A stretch of 64,000 nt of DNA, taken from Bryum argenteum. Its lineage: Eukaryota; Streptophyta; Bryopsida; Bryales; Bryaceae. Location: NCBI GenBank assembly GCA_037043015.1, contig CM073322.1, positions 12,659,601-12,723,600 on the forward strand. The letters are read 5' to 3'. The notes beneath the pieces were generated by a model. That model searched no databases, was not told the origin of the DNA, and saw nothing but the letters and a program-made list of their open reading frames with translations. Positions within the stretch are counted from its first letter, which is position 1. Every line of letters begins with the position of its first letter. This document shows, in pieces, positions 10,786-22,401 of this stretch. Both the position numbers and the translations under genes were made by a program.

Positions 10786-11789
10786 GGAGAGAGATCATCC
10801 AGGCTGTGGAAATGCAACCGGGCTTCTATGATCATAGGACGAGTTTCGGTAAAAGCTTTGAACTGTCCGCGTTGCATTTCAGATCATCGTAAAGTGCAGT
10901 ATGTTAATAGTTACGTGTTTTTGTCCGGCTCTTGTAACGTAAATCTCCTGTTTTGTGGATCCGTTGATTGTTTCGAGCTTGGAGTAAACTTTAGCGGTAT
11001 GGCTGTCGAATCCACTGCTTCTTGGAGGGGTTTAGCTTGGGTGGTATTTGGCTGCTTAAGCTTCAGTTTCGAGTTGCATGCATGTGTTTTCGTGGAGCTT
11101 CTCGCTCATCGTTCAAAACTTGTTGATGATTGATTCGTAGCCGAAACCGAAAACATTTGGTTCCTAGGATTGTGAAAATCCAACTCTACCCTAGGTGCCT
11201 CTAGTACATGTATAAAGTGCCTGCAATTTAATATCTTGTAAAGTTTGGATTTGACGAGTGGTGTAAAAAATCTCGTTTGTTACCTACTTGAAATTACACA
11301 AAAAAAATATTCAACAAAACTTTCTACCCAACCATGTAGATGGAAATAAACTACAATAGATCATTCTTATGTCCGTGGTAGCCTAGGGAGGAGAGCTTAG
11401 TTGAACTCTTTTTGTTGTGTAATTTCAAGTTGGTAACAAATGAGAGGTTCGTTAAAAGTGGCATTAGAGCTCTCGACTCAACCATGGAGATAGAAGTAAA
11501 CCATGATATATCATTCTCCTCCTTTGACTCTATTCATAAGATCCACAAAATGTAGGTTTCTGACTGAAGATTTTTATTTATTTCTCTTTATACCAACCAA
11601 TTGCTATCATAATAGTATTTATCCCAAATAATTATTTTCAAGTTCACCTCGTAATTAAGGAGCCACCTTGAAATTAATAAAACTTGAGGTCACTTTTATA
11701 AATAAATTCGAGGTCACTTTTATAAATACAGTTTCTCAACTTTGGTTCACATATTCTCAAGATAGGGTTGGCTAGCTCCACATCACATT
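10786..11789. other. 3' flank of the chimeric gene, then AT-rich spacer
   Basis: The first 330 bases match the parent eEF1B 3' flank in pieces (TAAAGTGCAGT, TTTTCGTGGAGCTTCTCGCT), showing a DNA-level rather than a cDNA copy. A 101-codon frame at 10828 lies inside this flank and is not supported. The rest is AT-rich and includes a short inverted-repeat element at 11276-11440. Confidence 0.5.
11276..11440. mobile_element. Short MITE-like inverted repeat element (165 bp)
   Basis: The 26-base arms at 11276-11301 and 11415-11440 are inverted copies (TTTGTTACCTACTTGAAATT and its complement) with one mismatch. The interior (ACCATG-AGAT-GAA-TAAAC-A-ATAGATCATTCT) reappears in diverged form just downstream at 11485-11525. 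No target duplication could be fixed. Confidence 0.5.
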
Positions 11790-13779
11790 CACTACTAGAA
11801 TACTGCCCTGGTAGCTACGTTTTTTCCGCTACGTTTTAGGTTTTCGCTACGTTACGGAAATTTGAGACTACGCTCTCTAAGATGTTGAATTCCCTGTCTC
11901 CGGAGCTACGATTGCACTATGTTCTTTGGGAACAGCTCTGTTTTTGGGGTACGCGAAGTTCCCTCGAATGCGACGTCCTTTGTACGCGGTAGTTTTAGTG
12001 TTGCGTGAATCCTGTCAGGTACTGTAACTACACGTGCCCAACGAAGAGGAGGGGTTCAGACTGACTTGGTGCTATTTTAGGCATAGTCTACCTAGGTAGA
12101 TTGAATTATCACTATGTTATATACCTACTCGAATGGAAATCACGATGGTCAATTTCAAGCCGACTTTTTAGAAGACGTAAAAGTAAAAGGTCACTGAGTG
12201 TGTGGATTTCATGGTAAGTTAGTATTTTAACTAAAAAATTGAATATTAGTTGGGATAGGTAAATGATAATCTTGGGTTTGGAGTTGTTCCTGGTTGATTG
12301 AAATTCACTTATGAAGAGGACATATGGAAACACGTAAACCATGAAGTTTTATAGTGAACTTACATTTACTATCGCACAAGTTTCACATTAATTTTTCACC
12401 ACTTTTGTACCGAAATGGAATAATAGTTATGAGATAAAAACAAGGTTGCAAATCTGTTCCGTACGTATGGACATAGTCTATGGTGATTCTTTCTACTTTT
12501 ACTGAAACCAATTACTCGAATTCATACTTATTGGATTTGGTTTTTATTTCATAAGTCCCAAATTATCAATTTAATCCCGCGGCTACGGTTTATGGTGAAC
12601 GTATGATTCCGTCTTATGGGGTGACTCCGATTGCACTCCGGCGGATCAGGCGGATCATGCCTTGAGTCGGGTAGAAGGATGTAAACCAAAAAGTAACTTC
12701 TGGCAGTATTGAATAAGGTGTAGGAAATATTTAAAGTGTATATTGTCCTGTGCAGGAAGGGCGCGAATATTGAGGACCCGCGGATTGAAAGTCCGAATAT
12801 TTCAGCTATGGTGGCAGCGATATCCATTGAAAGGGCGTGTTTGTCGGCAACGAAGGCGCAACAGATGAGATGTGGCGAGTCAGCGTGAATGCAACCTCGT
12901 GAAGTTGCCGAAAAGGCTGGGAGGTACGTAATCTGCAAGGTGCATTCTCCAATAGAGGTCATGCTACGAAGGATGCCGTAAGCAGAAAACAGTAATTCGG
13001 GGTAATTACTCCGTAATTATGGTGCCTTTCGTCAATTTGCAATTCTGCGTAGATGCTTTGTCAGCAAGGAAAGTTGTTGGGTGGCTATACAACCTCCTGA
13101 CGGTGATGGTTGTTTCAATGAAGAAAACGGCGCATGACTTCAATTTCAAGTACGGCAGAGAGGTCTGAAAAGCGAGCAGTAGGATTGCTAGAAACTGTAC
13201 CGTCAACGTAAGAAGCTGCATTTCAAGGTTAGCTTCTGAGACCAACTGGATAGGACTTTTTGGTTCAAACGCATTCACAGTTTACTCGTTTCTGTTCTGC
13301 ATCAAATTCTTTAGATACTTGTGTGCCGAATTAGACTACACAATGCAGAAGTGACATTGCGTGCTATACTTCTTCTTCATGCACTGAAACGCAGGGGGAA
13401 CCAAACGGAGTACCTCATGCGCTTCAGAAATCTCATAAATGTTGATGGCACTCACATCTCGCAGTATAAAGAAACTGGCATTGCCTTGAAATGTGTTGTG
13501 TCTGTGTAGAGAGCATTTTCTGATTCATATTTAGAAAAAGGGTATTCACAAGCTTCTGTGTCGTATAGGGAGACCACGGTTTCGAAATATGGGGCGATGT
13601 CGGAAATCGGGTCGTCTAAGGTCCGCAACTATGTACAGAAAGACAATCCCTCACTTAGGCACGGAATTCCAAATTCATGATGCCGTTAAAGGGCTGCGGA
13701 TCGGACCAGGAGGAAGATACTCAGAGAGAAGAGCCACAGTCTTCATCGGATGATGTTAGTGCGGACGATCGTGACTAAC

Positions 13780-15074
13780 TGTCGCGCACCTCTCCTTGAG
13801 GAGTGCCCGCAACACCAAGGGCCCAAGGGGGACACCGGAGTGACGCCCGGGCCTTGGGGTGCCAAGGTGAAGGGAACCTAAGTGGGCCTAGTGTGGGAGA
13901 GGACCCCGGGCGTTGGATACGCCTCTCACCCACGGAGACTAGGAGCCACGAGGGAATGGACATGAGATTATGGAAGCTCATGTTGCCACGATTCCGGGAT
14001 GCTAAGGAGCACCTCATTTGGAGGTGTGAGCTAAAAGTTATGGGAGTTGGAAGATTGTGGGACTAAAGGGAGTGCTGTCCAGGGACAGTGCTGGACTGGG
14101 AAGCTGGCCCGGGACTCCCGAATCTTCAGAGGGGCATAACTCCCTCAATACTTGTCGGAATGAGGCAAGTAAGGTGTCTATCGGCATCTACTTGACGAGT
14201 AGATGTCGATAGAGTGGTCGCTCGTTGCGTTTGGATGCGGGACGAGGTAGATACGAGCCCTGGAAGGTTCGGGAAGTCTCTCGGGGCCTTCCAGCGGCTA
14301 AGGCATTGGGAGATTGGGTGGTCTTCCAAACTTTAGAGGTGTGAGGGTCCAGCCCTTCACCTAGGACCAGGGGCTGCCGAATCCCACAGAGTATACTATG
14401 GGGAGGGCTGGTCTCCCTCCCCACTCCCATGGTGCCTTGGTGGTGACCAAGGTGGGAATCCCGAGTGGTGTGGCTAGTGTTGGGGCCTCACCATGGGGAC
14501 TCCCAAGCCAAGGTGAGTCCCAATGGGTGGAGCTAGTGTTGGGGCTCCACCATGGGGACTCAAAGTGCAAAATGAGGCACGGTGGGTGGAGCTAGTGTTG
14601 GGGCTTCACCACGGTGGCTCATAAGGACAAGATGAGTCCCGGTGGGGGAGCTAGTGTTGGGGCTTCACCACGGGGACTCATATAGGCAAAATGAGGACCA
14701 TGAGTGCTACCGATGTGGGGTGGTGTCTCACCGCCGGCGTTGTGATTACTTGGTGGCCTTGGGGTCACCATGGTGGTCATGGGCGGTGGTGAGGAGACAC
14801 CACCAAGTGCGGTTAGGCCGAGTGGTATGGGAGTGCCACCAAGTTGGGCCTTGGACATAAGTGGAAGTCCGCACCTAACCATTGGCTACCTACGAAGGGG
14901 TTGAGTCCCGGTTGCATGAGTAGGAGGGATTGATAACCAAGCGGTGAGCTTGGTGGTTGGTATGGGGAGCTAACCTTGTGCATGTGGGGGATGTGCAGAG
15001 TTAGCGCTCGTGACACTTGCTAGAGTTGGGAAAGAGTTGGTGTAAACTAAGGTGAGCTAGCAAGGGTTGCGACA
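13780..15074. mobile_element. GC-rich solo LTR (1295 bp) with CTAAC target duplication
   Basis: The element begins TGTCGC and ends GCGACA, a perfect 6-bp terminal inverted repeat with TG...CA ends. It is flanked by CTAAC at 13775-13779 and 15075-15079, a 5-bp target duplication typical of LTR retrotransposon integration. It is much richer in G and C than its surroundings and contains no gag or pol frame, so it is best read as a solo LTR. An internal tandem repeat lies at 14473-14710. It sits inside the CACTA-like element, so it is the younger insertion. Confidence 0.8.
14473..14710. repeat. 59-bp tandem repeat, four units, inside the solo LTR
   Basis: The landmark GCTAGTGTTGGGGC recurs at 14473, 14532, 14591 and 14650, exactly 59 bp apart each time. 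Each unit continues with CACCA-GG-GACTC. The units diverge slightly. The array probably arose within the LTR. Confidence 0.85.
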
Positions 15075-16108
15075 CTAACTCTGGTAGATAACATTTCTCA
15101 GATTCCATATACAAAATTGTACGAGTTGTATACCATTCTGTACATGTTGTGAATATATAGAACTTATTGGCACGTTCATAGACATTGGCGGTAGTATGCG
15201 GTAATTGCGAGTTTTTCAGTATTATTAACGTATCTCGCAGTGCTCACGCTGTAGTTCTTTTCAAACACTACTTGTTTGCAAGATTTGGAATGTGTGTGCT
15301 CGTTTTTAACTCATTCTTTCGTATATCACAAGTACCGTAGGTATGCGAGTGATATAGTGGAACTACTGGCTCATGCTAATTGATACCGCATTATCAACTG
15401 AGGACTGAAACAGACCCATTCGATTGGCAATACAAATTCTGTATTTCACTAGCATTTCAGCCACTTAAGTATCTGCACGTCTCTAAATCTAAGCCCTTCT
15501 TGAAATGCTTTTAAATTCTTCATTTAACAGTGAGATCGATTACTTTCTCGTATCCACGTCTCGAAATCACAGCCTTTCCTTACTCGAAAATAGAACGCAG
15601 TATGACATCATCGACATTTCCGAGTTCCAAAACCATTCTATTAATAGTAAGTGTAAATCTATTTCAGGCAGTTCCATTCACCTATTCTTTTTACTTATTC
15701 AATTGCTTCATTTTACCACAAACTTGTAATTACTAAAAACTCTAATATTTACCACACCGGACAAATAATTTCACCCGACTAACAATCACAGTACATGTTT
15801 ACTATTTACCTCACGAGTTTAGATATTCATCATCCCGGATAGAAGTTAACTCTCTCGATTACATCTTGGAGTATTGGCCCCCCCTCCCTCCCACGTGCTT
15901 CGTTTGCGGTTGGTAACTCGAACTGCTTGGGAACGACCGGTACCCAACAGGGATGTATAGTGTAGCGGATGCTACACCCCAACGTAGCTTGTTAAATAAC
16001 TACGTAGGCCTGTAACAAAAACGACGAGTTCTGGAGACCAAAGTCGGACAGGCCCAGTGTATTTAGCTACAATTTTGCCGTAGTTCGCAGTGATGAATCC
16101 TTGTAGTG
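15075..16108. other. Right part of the CACTA-like element
   Basis: After the LTR target duplication the sequence returns to AT-richer DNA with no supported gene. Short frames at 15505-15736 have no recognisable content. The region 15960-16020 carries inverted subterminal motifs matching the left end of the CACTA-like element. Confidence 0.4.
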
Positions 16109-16316
16109 ATTGAAGTTCTTTAGCTCTTAGTTCATTATATTTAGGTTGAGGTTCAGGAACTCCCATCATTTCATGCAAGCGATATGAAGTAGTTTAACTC
16201 TAGTGCATATGTTTTCAATCTGGAGTTGTCTAGCCCCACTTGTTTTTTGCTAACACTTTGATACATTTTTGTTTGGTAGTGTTTGTAGAGTGGGTTGATT
16301 TTCAAGCACCTATGTA

Positions 16317-17252
16317 CAGTGGGGTACAGAAATAATTCGAACTGCATTTGAAGGCCGTTTTTGAAAAAAGTTTGAAATGTGCCTGTATACTCAAAAATCA
16401 TCGGATTTGTAATCCGTAAAAGGCGTTGGAACCACGTCAAAGTGTTTTACACTATCATTGCAAAAAAGTGCTTCTTTTTTGTAAAGTTTTTCAAAGAACT
16501 AAAACTTTACATGTTCCATCCACAATTGACCATTGTCGCTTTGTGCTTCAATTACAATGTTCATTTTCACTTGCAAAATTGATATGAGTGCCATAAGTTG
16601 TACTTTAGATACTTGAGCTCATTGTTGAATGTTCAAAAATACTTGCTCCCTCTAAACTTTTGAGTTGGAGTGGTTTCGTGATAAGTTTCCAATCAACACT
16701 TAAGGTGGGAAATTGAACTTTGATTTTAACCTCGGCGAGAATGATAAAGAATTTGAGTTTGGCAATGAGCTTATGAAAGTAATGACCCTAACTTTATCAA
16801 ACCATCCTTTAAGTCCTTGTAGGACATTTCTAGTGATGTGAATGGCTTCACAAAGTTTTGAGAAAAATTGAATAGTCACAAGCACATTCTAAGACATTCC
16901 TCCCACCCAAGAAACAAACAAGGAACATATCAATGATTCAATAAGCATGGGCTCAAGTATTTAAAGAACAACTTATGGCACTTATATCAATTTTGCAAGT
17001 GACAATGAACATCGTAATTGAAGCACAAAGTGATAGTGGTCAATTGTGGATGGAACATGTAGAGTTGTAGTTCTTTGAACAATTTTACAAAAAAGAAGCA
17101 ATTTTTTGCAGTGATAGTATAAAACACTCCGATGTGGTTCCAATGCCTTTTACGGATTGCAATTCCGATCATTTTTGAGTATACAGGCACATTTCAAAGT
17201 TTTTTCAAAAACTGCCTTCAAATGCAGTTCGAATTATTTCTGTACCCGACTG
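16317..17252. mobile_element. Tc1/mariner-like foldback element (936 bp)
   Basis: Termini are CAGTGGGGTACAGAAATAAT at the left and the inverted CAGTCGGGTACAGAAATAAT at the right, flanked by TA on both sides (16315-16316 and 17253-17254). The inverted arms are long: 16317 to about 16605, and about 16968 to 17252. The short matching frames seen on opposite strands (FEYTGTF and related) are just the two arms read outward, not genes. The loop holds no transposase. The TA target and CAGT...ACTG ends are typical of the Tc1/mariner superfamily. Confidence 0.75.
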
Positions 17253-17829
17253 TACATGAGATGCTATCAACTTGGCTGTCAACATTAATGTACACACCTA
17301 CTACCTACTGCTAGTTCTCCGCATATACCACCTTTTGCTTGATGATCTTGCACCAAATTTTCCTCTCATTGCTGAGTATACCTTTAGGTCTTTGGCCAAT
17401 TACGAAAGTTCTTTCTCTTTCTTGCATCTGCTATCTAGAGCACCATTATTTGATGTATGACATTTAGGCTTGCCCTTTATTGCTTTCAAAGACGTTAAAG
17501 ATAACCATAACTTAACTTAGAGTGAATAAATGGTACATATGGAGTGTCCTAGAAATAAGCAAACCACACTTTATTGAGTCAAAAAATACATGTGCACAAG
17601 GAATTTGGAAATACCATAATTCTGAACGTTTTTAAGATGTTCAAGTGTAGATATTTGCCTCTCGGAGAACCCATTGTGCGAGTATCAAATAATACATAAA
17701 AACCAGTAGATGGGAATTTTAATCTGTTCCAAAATGTTCAAAAGAAAAAGTTGTGGTGATGAAATACATCATGCCCATGTAGAAATTAATGAGTGCAAAA
17801 AGAAGATAGGTAAGTTCTTATATAAGACC

Positions 17830-18117
17830 CACTACAACAGATTTAAAGTTTTATGACATTCGGCATAGTTTTATTGTCTGAAGCGACTAAGAGTAAATGA
17901 CTGAAAATATGACTATTGGTAATCATCTTGTAGCCATGTTTTGACAGTTCGTTGTCACATGTCATTACAAACAGTTATAAGATGTAATATGTGAACACAA
18001 GTGATGAGAAGAAGACTTCAGAATGACAATATTCATAATTTCAAGTTATTTATTCTTAAACACTTCGGAAAATATGACTATGCTCATTGTCATAAAACCT
18101 TGAATTTTGTTGTAGTG
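17830..18117. mobile_element. CACTA-type MITE (288 bp) with ACC target duplication
   Basis: Left end CACTACAACAGATTTAAAGT and inverted right end CACTACAACAAAATTCAAGG are followed on both sides by TTTTATGACA and a related GCATAGT segment, so the terminal inverted repeat runs for roughly 55 bp with mismatches. ACC flanks the element at 17827-17829 and 18118-18120, the 3-bp duplication expected for CACTA elements. No coding capacity. Confidence 0.8.
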
Positions 18118-19060
18118 ACCCTAAAAAGCCCCTATTAAAAACAAATATAATACTACCACACCTAAGGTCAAAAATATAGTGCTTCTTAATCCCTACGTAT
18201 CCGTTAAATCGAAAATGAGTTTTAATTTTAGCAACCATTTTGAAGGGACCGAAATTTGCTTAAGATTTTTATAGGGTGCTCTTTACACTAGAGAGTGCAG
18301 GTGGTAAAATTTCCAAAGCCAAATTCCAAATTTAATACCTTTATCTAGAAATTTTAGGTTTCAAGTTCAAAATTGGCCATTTAATTTTAGACTTTTAGAT
18401 AAAATTTCATAAACAAATCATTATTCAAGTTCCAAAATCACCTAAGTCAAAAAGTTTGCCAATTTCACAAGGGCAGCCTCCAACTTCATTAATAATTTCC
18501 AAATTATTTCTTACAATTGAGATATTTTTTATTTTATTTTATATATATATATATATATATATTTAACGAGAATTCACAAACTCATAAAGGCACCTATTCA
18601 CCGTTTGAGAATTAAATAAAATTTATATATTTAAATGTGGTGCATGTTTTTCTATATTATTATTTTTATACCATCGTCAAGAAAACAATTTGAATATAGG
18701 TGAATAAAACAAAATGAGTCTCTAAAATTTTGCTTGAGGGTACCCAACTTGATTACCTACATGGAAAAAAAATCTACCCAAAATGTTTGGAGTAACAAAC
18801 TTCAACTTGCCCTTGGCACCATTTACACTATGTGTCCCTGACAATGGCCAAAAAAAAACTTTTGCATCAACTTCAAATGTTATGATCTCACAAATGGAGA
18901 AGATTCAACAATTGAAAATCAGCAGTAATGTACAAGATGGTACAGTTGGAACTCTAAAAAGAGAGAAAAAAGTTTGCTTCACGTGGCCGGGAGTGCACGG
19001 GACTTAAATAAGGGAGTTTTGAGACTTCTTGCTTACAAAACAACAAGGGAATTTATAAGG
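18118..19060. other. AT-rich spacer with a dispersed repeat copy and an AT microsatellite
   Basis: No gene is supported. A dinucleotide AT tract lies at 18540-18562. The stretch about 18426-18990 is a diverged copy of a dispersed family also seen near 27640-27845 (continuing at 35246), 31900-32130 and 48036-48250. Landmarks are AAGTCAAAAA-TT-CCAA and TACAAGAT-TTA-GGTTGGAA. Confidence 0.45.
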
Positions 19061-19063
19061 TTA

Positions 19064-19224
19064 AGAGACGCTTTACATTGGGAGTCAAGTCGCAGATTGG
19101 GCCGTAAGAGGGGAAAAATTGCACTAAGGTGATTGGTTCATTTTTTGAACTACGAGCAATGAACCAATCACACAAGAAGAAATTTTCCCCTCCTATCGAC
19201 TTGATTTTCCATGTAAAGCGTCCC
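19064..19224. mobile_element. PIF/Harbinger-like MITE (161 bp) upstream of DJ-1D
   Basis: The left end GAGACGCTTTACATTGGGAG and inverted right end GGGACGCTTTACATGGAAAA are related and extend into matching GATTGGTTCATT segments. TTA lies directly outside both ends (19061-19063 and 19225-19227), as expected for Harbinger-type insertions. It lies about 270 bp upstream of the DJ-1D start codon. Confidence 0.6.
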
Positions 19225-19269
19225 TTACTTCTTCATTGGTAGCTCTCTTGATGATTATTAAGAATCATT

Positions 19270-19494
19270 GTTGTGATATTAAAAAGTGTGATATTGAAGA
19301 GGGACCCTGGCATTCCGTATATCAGCACCGTAGTCGTATCCTAAGTGCGCTTCCTGGAGCAAAGCTCACATCACAGTAAAGCTTCGATTCTTCCAGAGGC
19401 GATTACGAAGCTCACACCCACAACCCGATAAGGGCGGCACTCACATCTCACATTCTCTGCTGTACGAATCAGTGCCAGGGTTTGATTGATCGCA
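19270..19494 (+). promoter_or_regulatory. DJ-1D proximal upstream region and 5' leader
   Basis: This segment immediately precedes the DJ-1D ATG. It was copied, with exon 1, to 9965-10202, so the donor copy extends at least to about 19270. No TATA box or named element is certain. The duplicate gives a natural comparison for which bases are conserved. Confidence 0.5.
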
Positions 19495-21720
19495 ATGGCC
19501 AAATCCAAGGCGGTCCTTATGATCGTTGGCGACTATGTCGAAGATTACGAGGTGGGTGGAGCACCCTTGAATGCCTCTCTGTTTCTCCGATTGCTCGCTT
19601 TTGTAACATTCCATCGATTCGATGTTTGAATTTGATACCCTTCCGGTTATTGAATGTGAATTTGGGGTTTTCGAATTTTTGTATTTCGGCCTCCCCTGTT
19701 CACTGTGTGGCGATGGTGTGGCAATGTAGGTGATGGTTCCGTTCCAGGCGCTTCTGGCGTTCGGATTGAAGGTGGACGCCGTTTGCCCTGGAAAGAAAGC
19801 TGGTGAACAATGTGCAACTGCTATCCATGACTTCCTTGGACACCAGGTGTGCACCTTTCGCTTCCATTGATCCTCGAGATTCTTGCGTGTCGTACTGAAG
19901 ATATACGGAGCTGTCTCAATTAAGACCGAAGAACGACGAGCCTTCTGAAGCAGAGTGGAGATTTTACAGCCATGCTGACGAGTTAGTGAACATTTGATAC
20001 ATTCTTTTCTCTACTCCTGAATCATCAGGGGCTCACCGAATAAGAGGAAACCTAGAAGCTTGTTGAAAGCAGGCAAGTAGCCTCATAGGTTCAATCAAGC
20101 ATCTCGTCTGACAATGAAGAAGCGGATCTTCATGTAGTGAGGAATTTATGGTGAAATGAGATGCCTGGAGTTAGGTGAATGCCTTTTCATGTATGTGGTT
20201 CTCATTTTGCAGACCTACTCGGAGAGCAAGGGCCACAATTTCACATTGACAGCTGACTTCAAGGATGTGAACGCCGACAGCTACGATGCGCTCGTGGTGC
20301 CAGGAGGTCGGGCACCGGAGTATCTTTCACTCGACGAGGACGTGCTCAACTTGGTCAAGAAATTCGAAAGCTCTCACAAGCCGATCGCCTCGATCTGTCA
20401 CGGGCAACTCATTCTCGCAGCTGCTGGTGTTTTGAACGGCAAGCAGTGCACGGCATATCCAGCATGCAAACCAGTCGTTGTAGCCGCAGGTACAGCTTCT
20501 TCCTCTCTCTTTTCTTGAAGCCCTGCTGCCAACTATAATCACACTGATAGCCTCCTGTTCGATTCCTTCATATTTAAAGATCCGAGCCCCATTTCAGCCT
20601 CATCATGTCTTTTCGATTGCCGATTTTAGTTCACTAAAAGGCTTCTGTTCGAACACAGGTGGCATATGGAAGGATCCGAGCCCCATTTCAGCGTGCTTCA
20701 CGGACGGCAATCTCGTAACGGGAGCCGCTTGGCCAGGCCACCCCGAGTTTCTGAAACAACTCTTGCAGGCTCTAAACGCCACAATATCGGGCGGTGAGAA
20801 GAAGATCCTCATGTTGTGCGGGGTACGTGCACTTGGACGGATTGAATTCGTCGAGCAAAGGATACAGTTACTGACTTCGCCCTTGTGCAGGATTACATGG
20901 AGGATTACGAGGCGATGGTGCCGTTCCAAACCATGCAAGCATTAGGGTACCAAGTGGATGCAGTATGCCCTGAAAAGAAGGCCGGGGATACTTGCAAAAC
21001 GGCTGTTCACGACTTCGAAGGTGCCCAAACATACAGCGAGAAGCCAGGCCACAATTTTGCTCTCACAGCCACTTTTAGCGACGTGAAGGCGAGCGAATAC
21101 GACGCACTCATCGTGCCCGGAGGCCGTGCTCCTGAATACTTGTCTCTCAACGAGGATGTCTTGAATATCGTCCGCGAGTTTGATAGCGCGAAGAAACCCA
21201 TCGCGTCCATCTGCCATGGCCAACAAATCCTTGCAGCAGCTGGTGTACTCAAGGTACTATCACCACTTCCTCGATATCTGCTGTTTGAATCCGCGATAAA
21301 CAGTGTGCACTTCAGTATATTTAGTACAGTGTCAAGTGGATGTTGTGTTTCTATAAATGTGTGTATGCTTGTCATGCTTTCTCAATATTCAATAGTTTGG
21401 CTGAATATTCAGTTCGCTGTAGGAGTTGTATACCATATATTATCGCTTCGAGATTCAGGATATCGAGATGTGGGTGATTCTTGCCTGGAATAGTAATAAC
21501 TTCGAACGCTGAGCTGAGATTGTGCGTGCAGGGAAGGAAGTGTACTGCTTATCCAGCTGTTAAGAGCCAGGTTGTACAATCTGGTGCACACTGGTTAGAT
21601 GCAGATCCAATTTCCAAATGTTTCACTGACGCCAACTTGGTTACTGGCGCTGCATGGCCGGCGCATCCGGAGTTCGTTGCCCAGCTGATGGCTCTGCTCG
21701 GCACCACCGTTAGCTTCTGA
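19495..21720 (+). CDS. DJ1D: DJ-1D-type protein with two DJ-1/PfpI domains (glyoxalase III / protein deglycase family)
   Basis: Exons: 19495..19551, 19730..19846, 20213..20489, 20659..20822, 20891..21253 and 21532..21720, all GT-AG, giving 388 residues, the same length as I recall for Arabidopsis DJ-1d. Two tandem DJ-1/PfpI domains cover about residues 1-195 and 200-388. Each has the Glu of the active site (GDYVEDYE, E19; DYMEDYE, E212), the [10 protein letters not shown] loop and the nucleophile elbow ASICHGQ with Cys at 120 and 313. The family converts methylglyoxal and glyoxal to hydroxy acids without glutathione, in cytosol and nucleus. Both domains retain catalytic residues, so both may be active. 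Exon 1 and the upstream region were copied to 9965-10202 to form a chimeric gene. Confidence 0.92.
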
Positions 21721-22401
21721 TTATCTTTCTGTTGACTATACGAAGCTTCACTCTCTAATAGTAGATATAGCAAGTGATTAAAATGCTGAATGTAAATTAC
21801 AATATGGTTAAGGACGAGTACCAGCCGATGCTGCACGTTTCCGGCTGGAAGTATGAGTGTCAGCGTATTATCTGCTTCATTAAATATCTGGTATTTATGG
21901 ATGGCATAAGGATCCATTGAGATGTAATAACTGTTGAAATTACGTTCATACACAGCTTGATGCAAGTTTCTATCTTCAATTGTATATTTCAACGCGATAG
22001 TGAGTACAAATTTTCAAATGTTTACCAATATGTAAACATCAAAATGAATGGAAGGGCTGGGATTGCCAATTCCGCTTCCCAGGACCCTGATAAAGAATTA
22101 TGCTTCTAAATTTCTGTTGCTAATTTATGAATTGGGTAAAGTACACTAACTTCTTCTAACAAATCATCATGCTACATTGAATCTCTTTTACAAATTGCCA
22201 TTGGTTACCTGCAAATATGCCCACATAGTGTTAGTAAGCAATGCAGGTGACAGTTACGTTACGGGAAACGCAACTGTAAGTTGAGAATGGGGATGACACA
22301 GAAACCCACGAATGCATTGAATTCACTCACCAGCATATCCAGGTGACGGGACTTTATCGTTACAGGAAGCGGTGGTCTTCATCAAGGCTCGTAATCAACG
22401 G
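21721..22401. other. Intergenic region between convergent DJ-1D and GT92 genes
   Basis: The genes on both sides converge here, so both 3' untranslated regions should lie in this stretch. I see no further gene. The 3' UTR boundaries cannot be set from sequence. Confidence 0.5.

Larger units (their letters stand above)
11790..16108. mobile_element. CACTA-superfamily-like element (4.3 kb), with nested solo LTR
   Basis: The left end is CACTACTAGAATACTGCC at 11790. The right end is CCTTGTAGTG, ending at 16108. Both are flanked by ATT (11787-11789 and 16109-16111), a 3-bp target duplication as expected for CACTA elements. Subterminal repeats of the type GCTACGTT occur near both ends (11815-11850; inverted as AACGTAGC near 15981). 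The interior has no recognisable TNP2-type transposase; a 137-codon frame (12549-12962, minus) and a 62-codon frame (13321-13509) may be decayed coding remnants. A GC-rich solo LTR interrupts it at 13780-15074. The terminal repeats match only partly beyond the first 8 bases. Confidence 0.6.

Noticed and set aside
16171-16440. Similar small peptides on opposite strands (16171-16440 and 17132-17314)
   Set aside because: They are the two inverted arms of a Tc1/mariner-like element, not paired genes.
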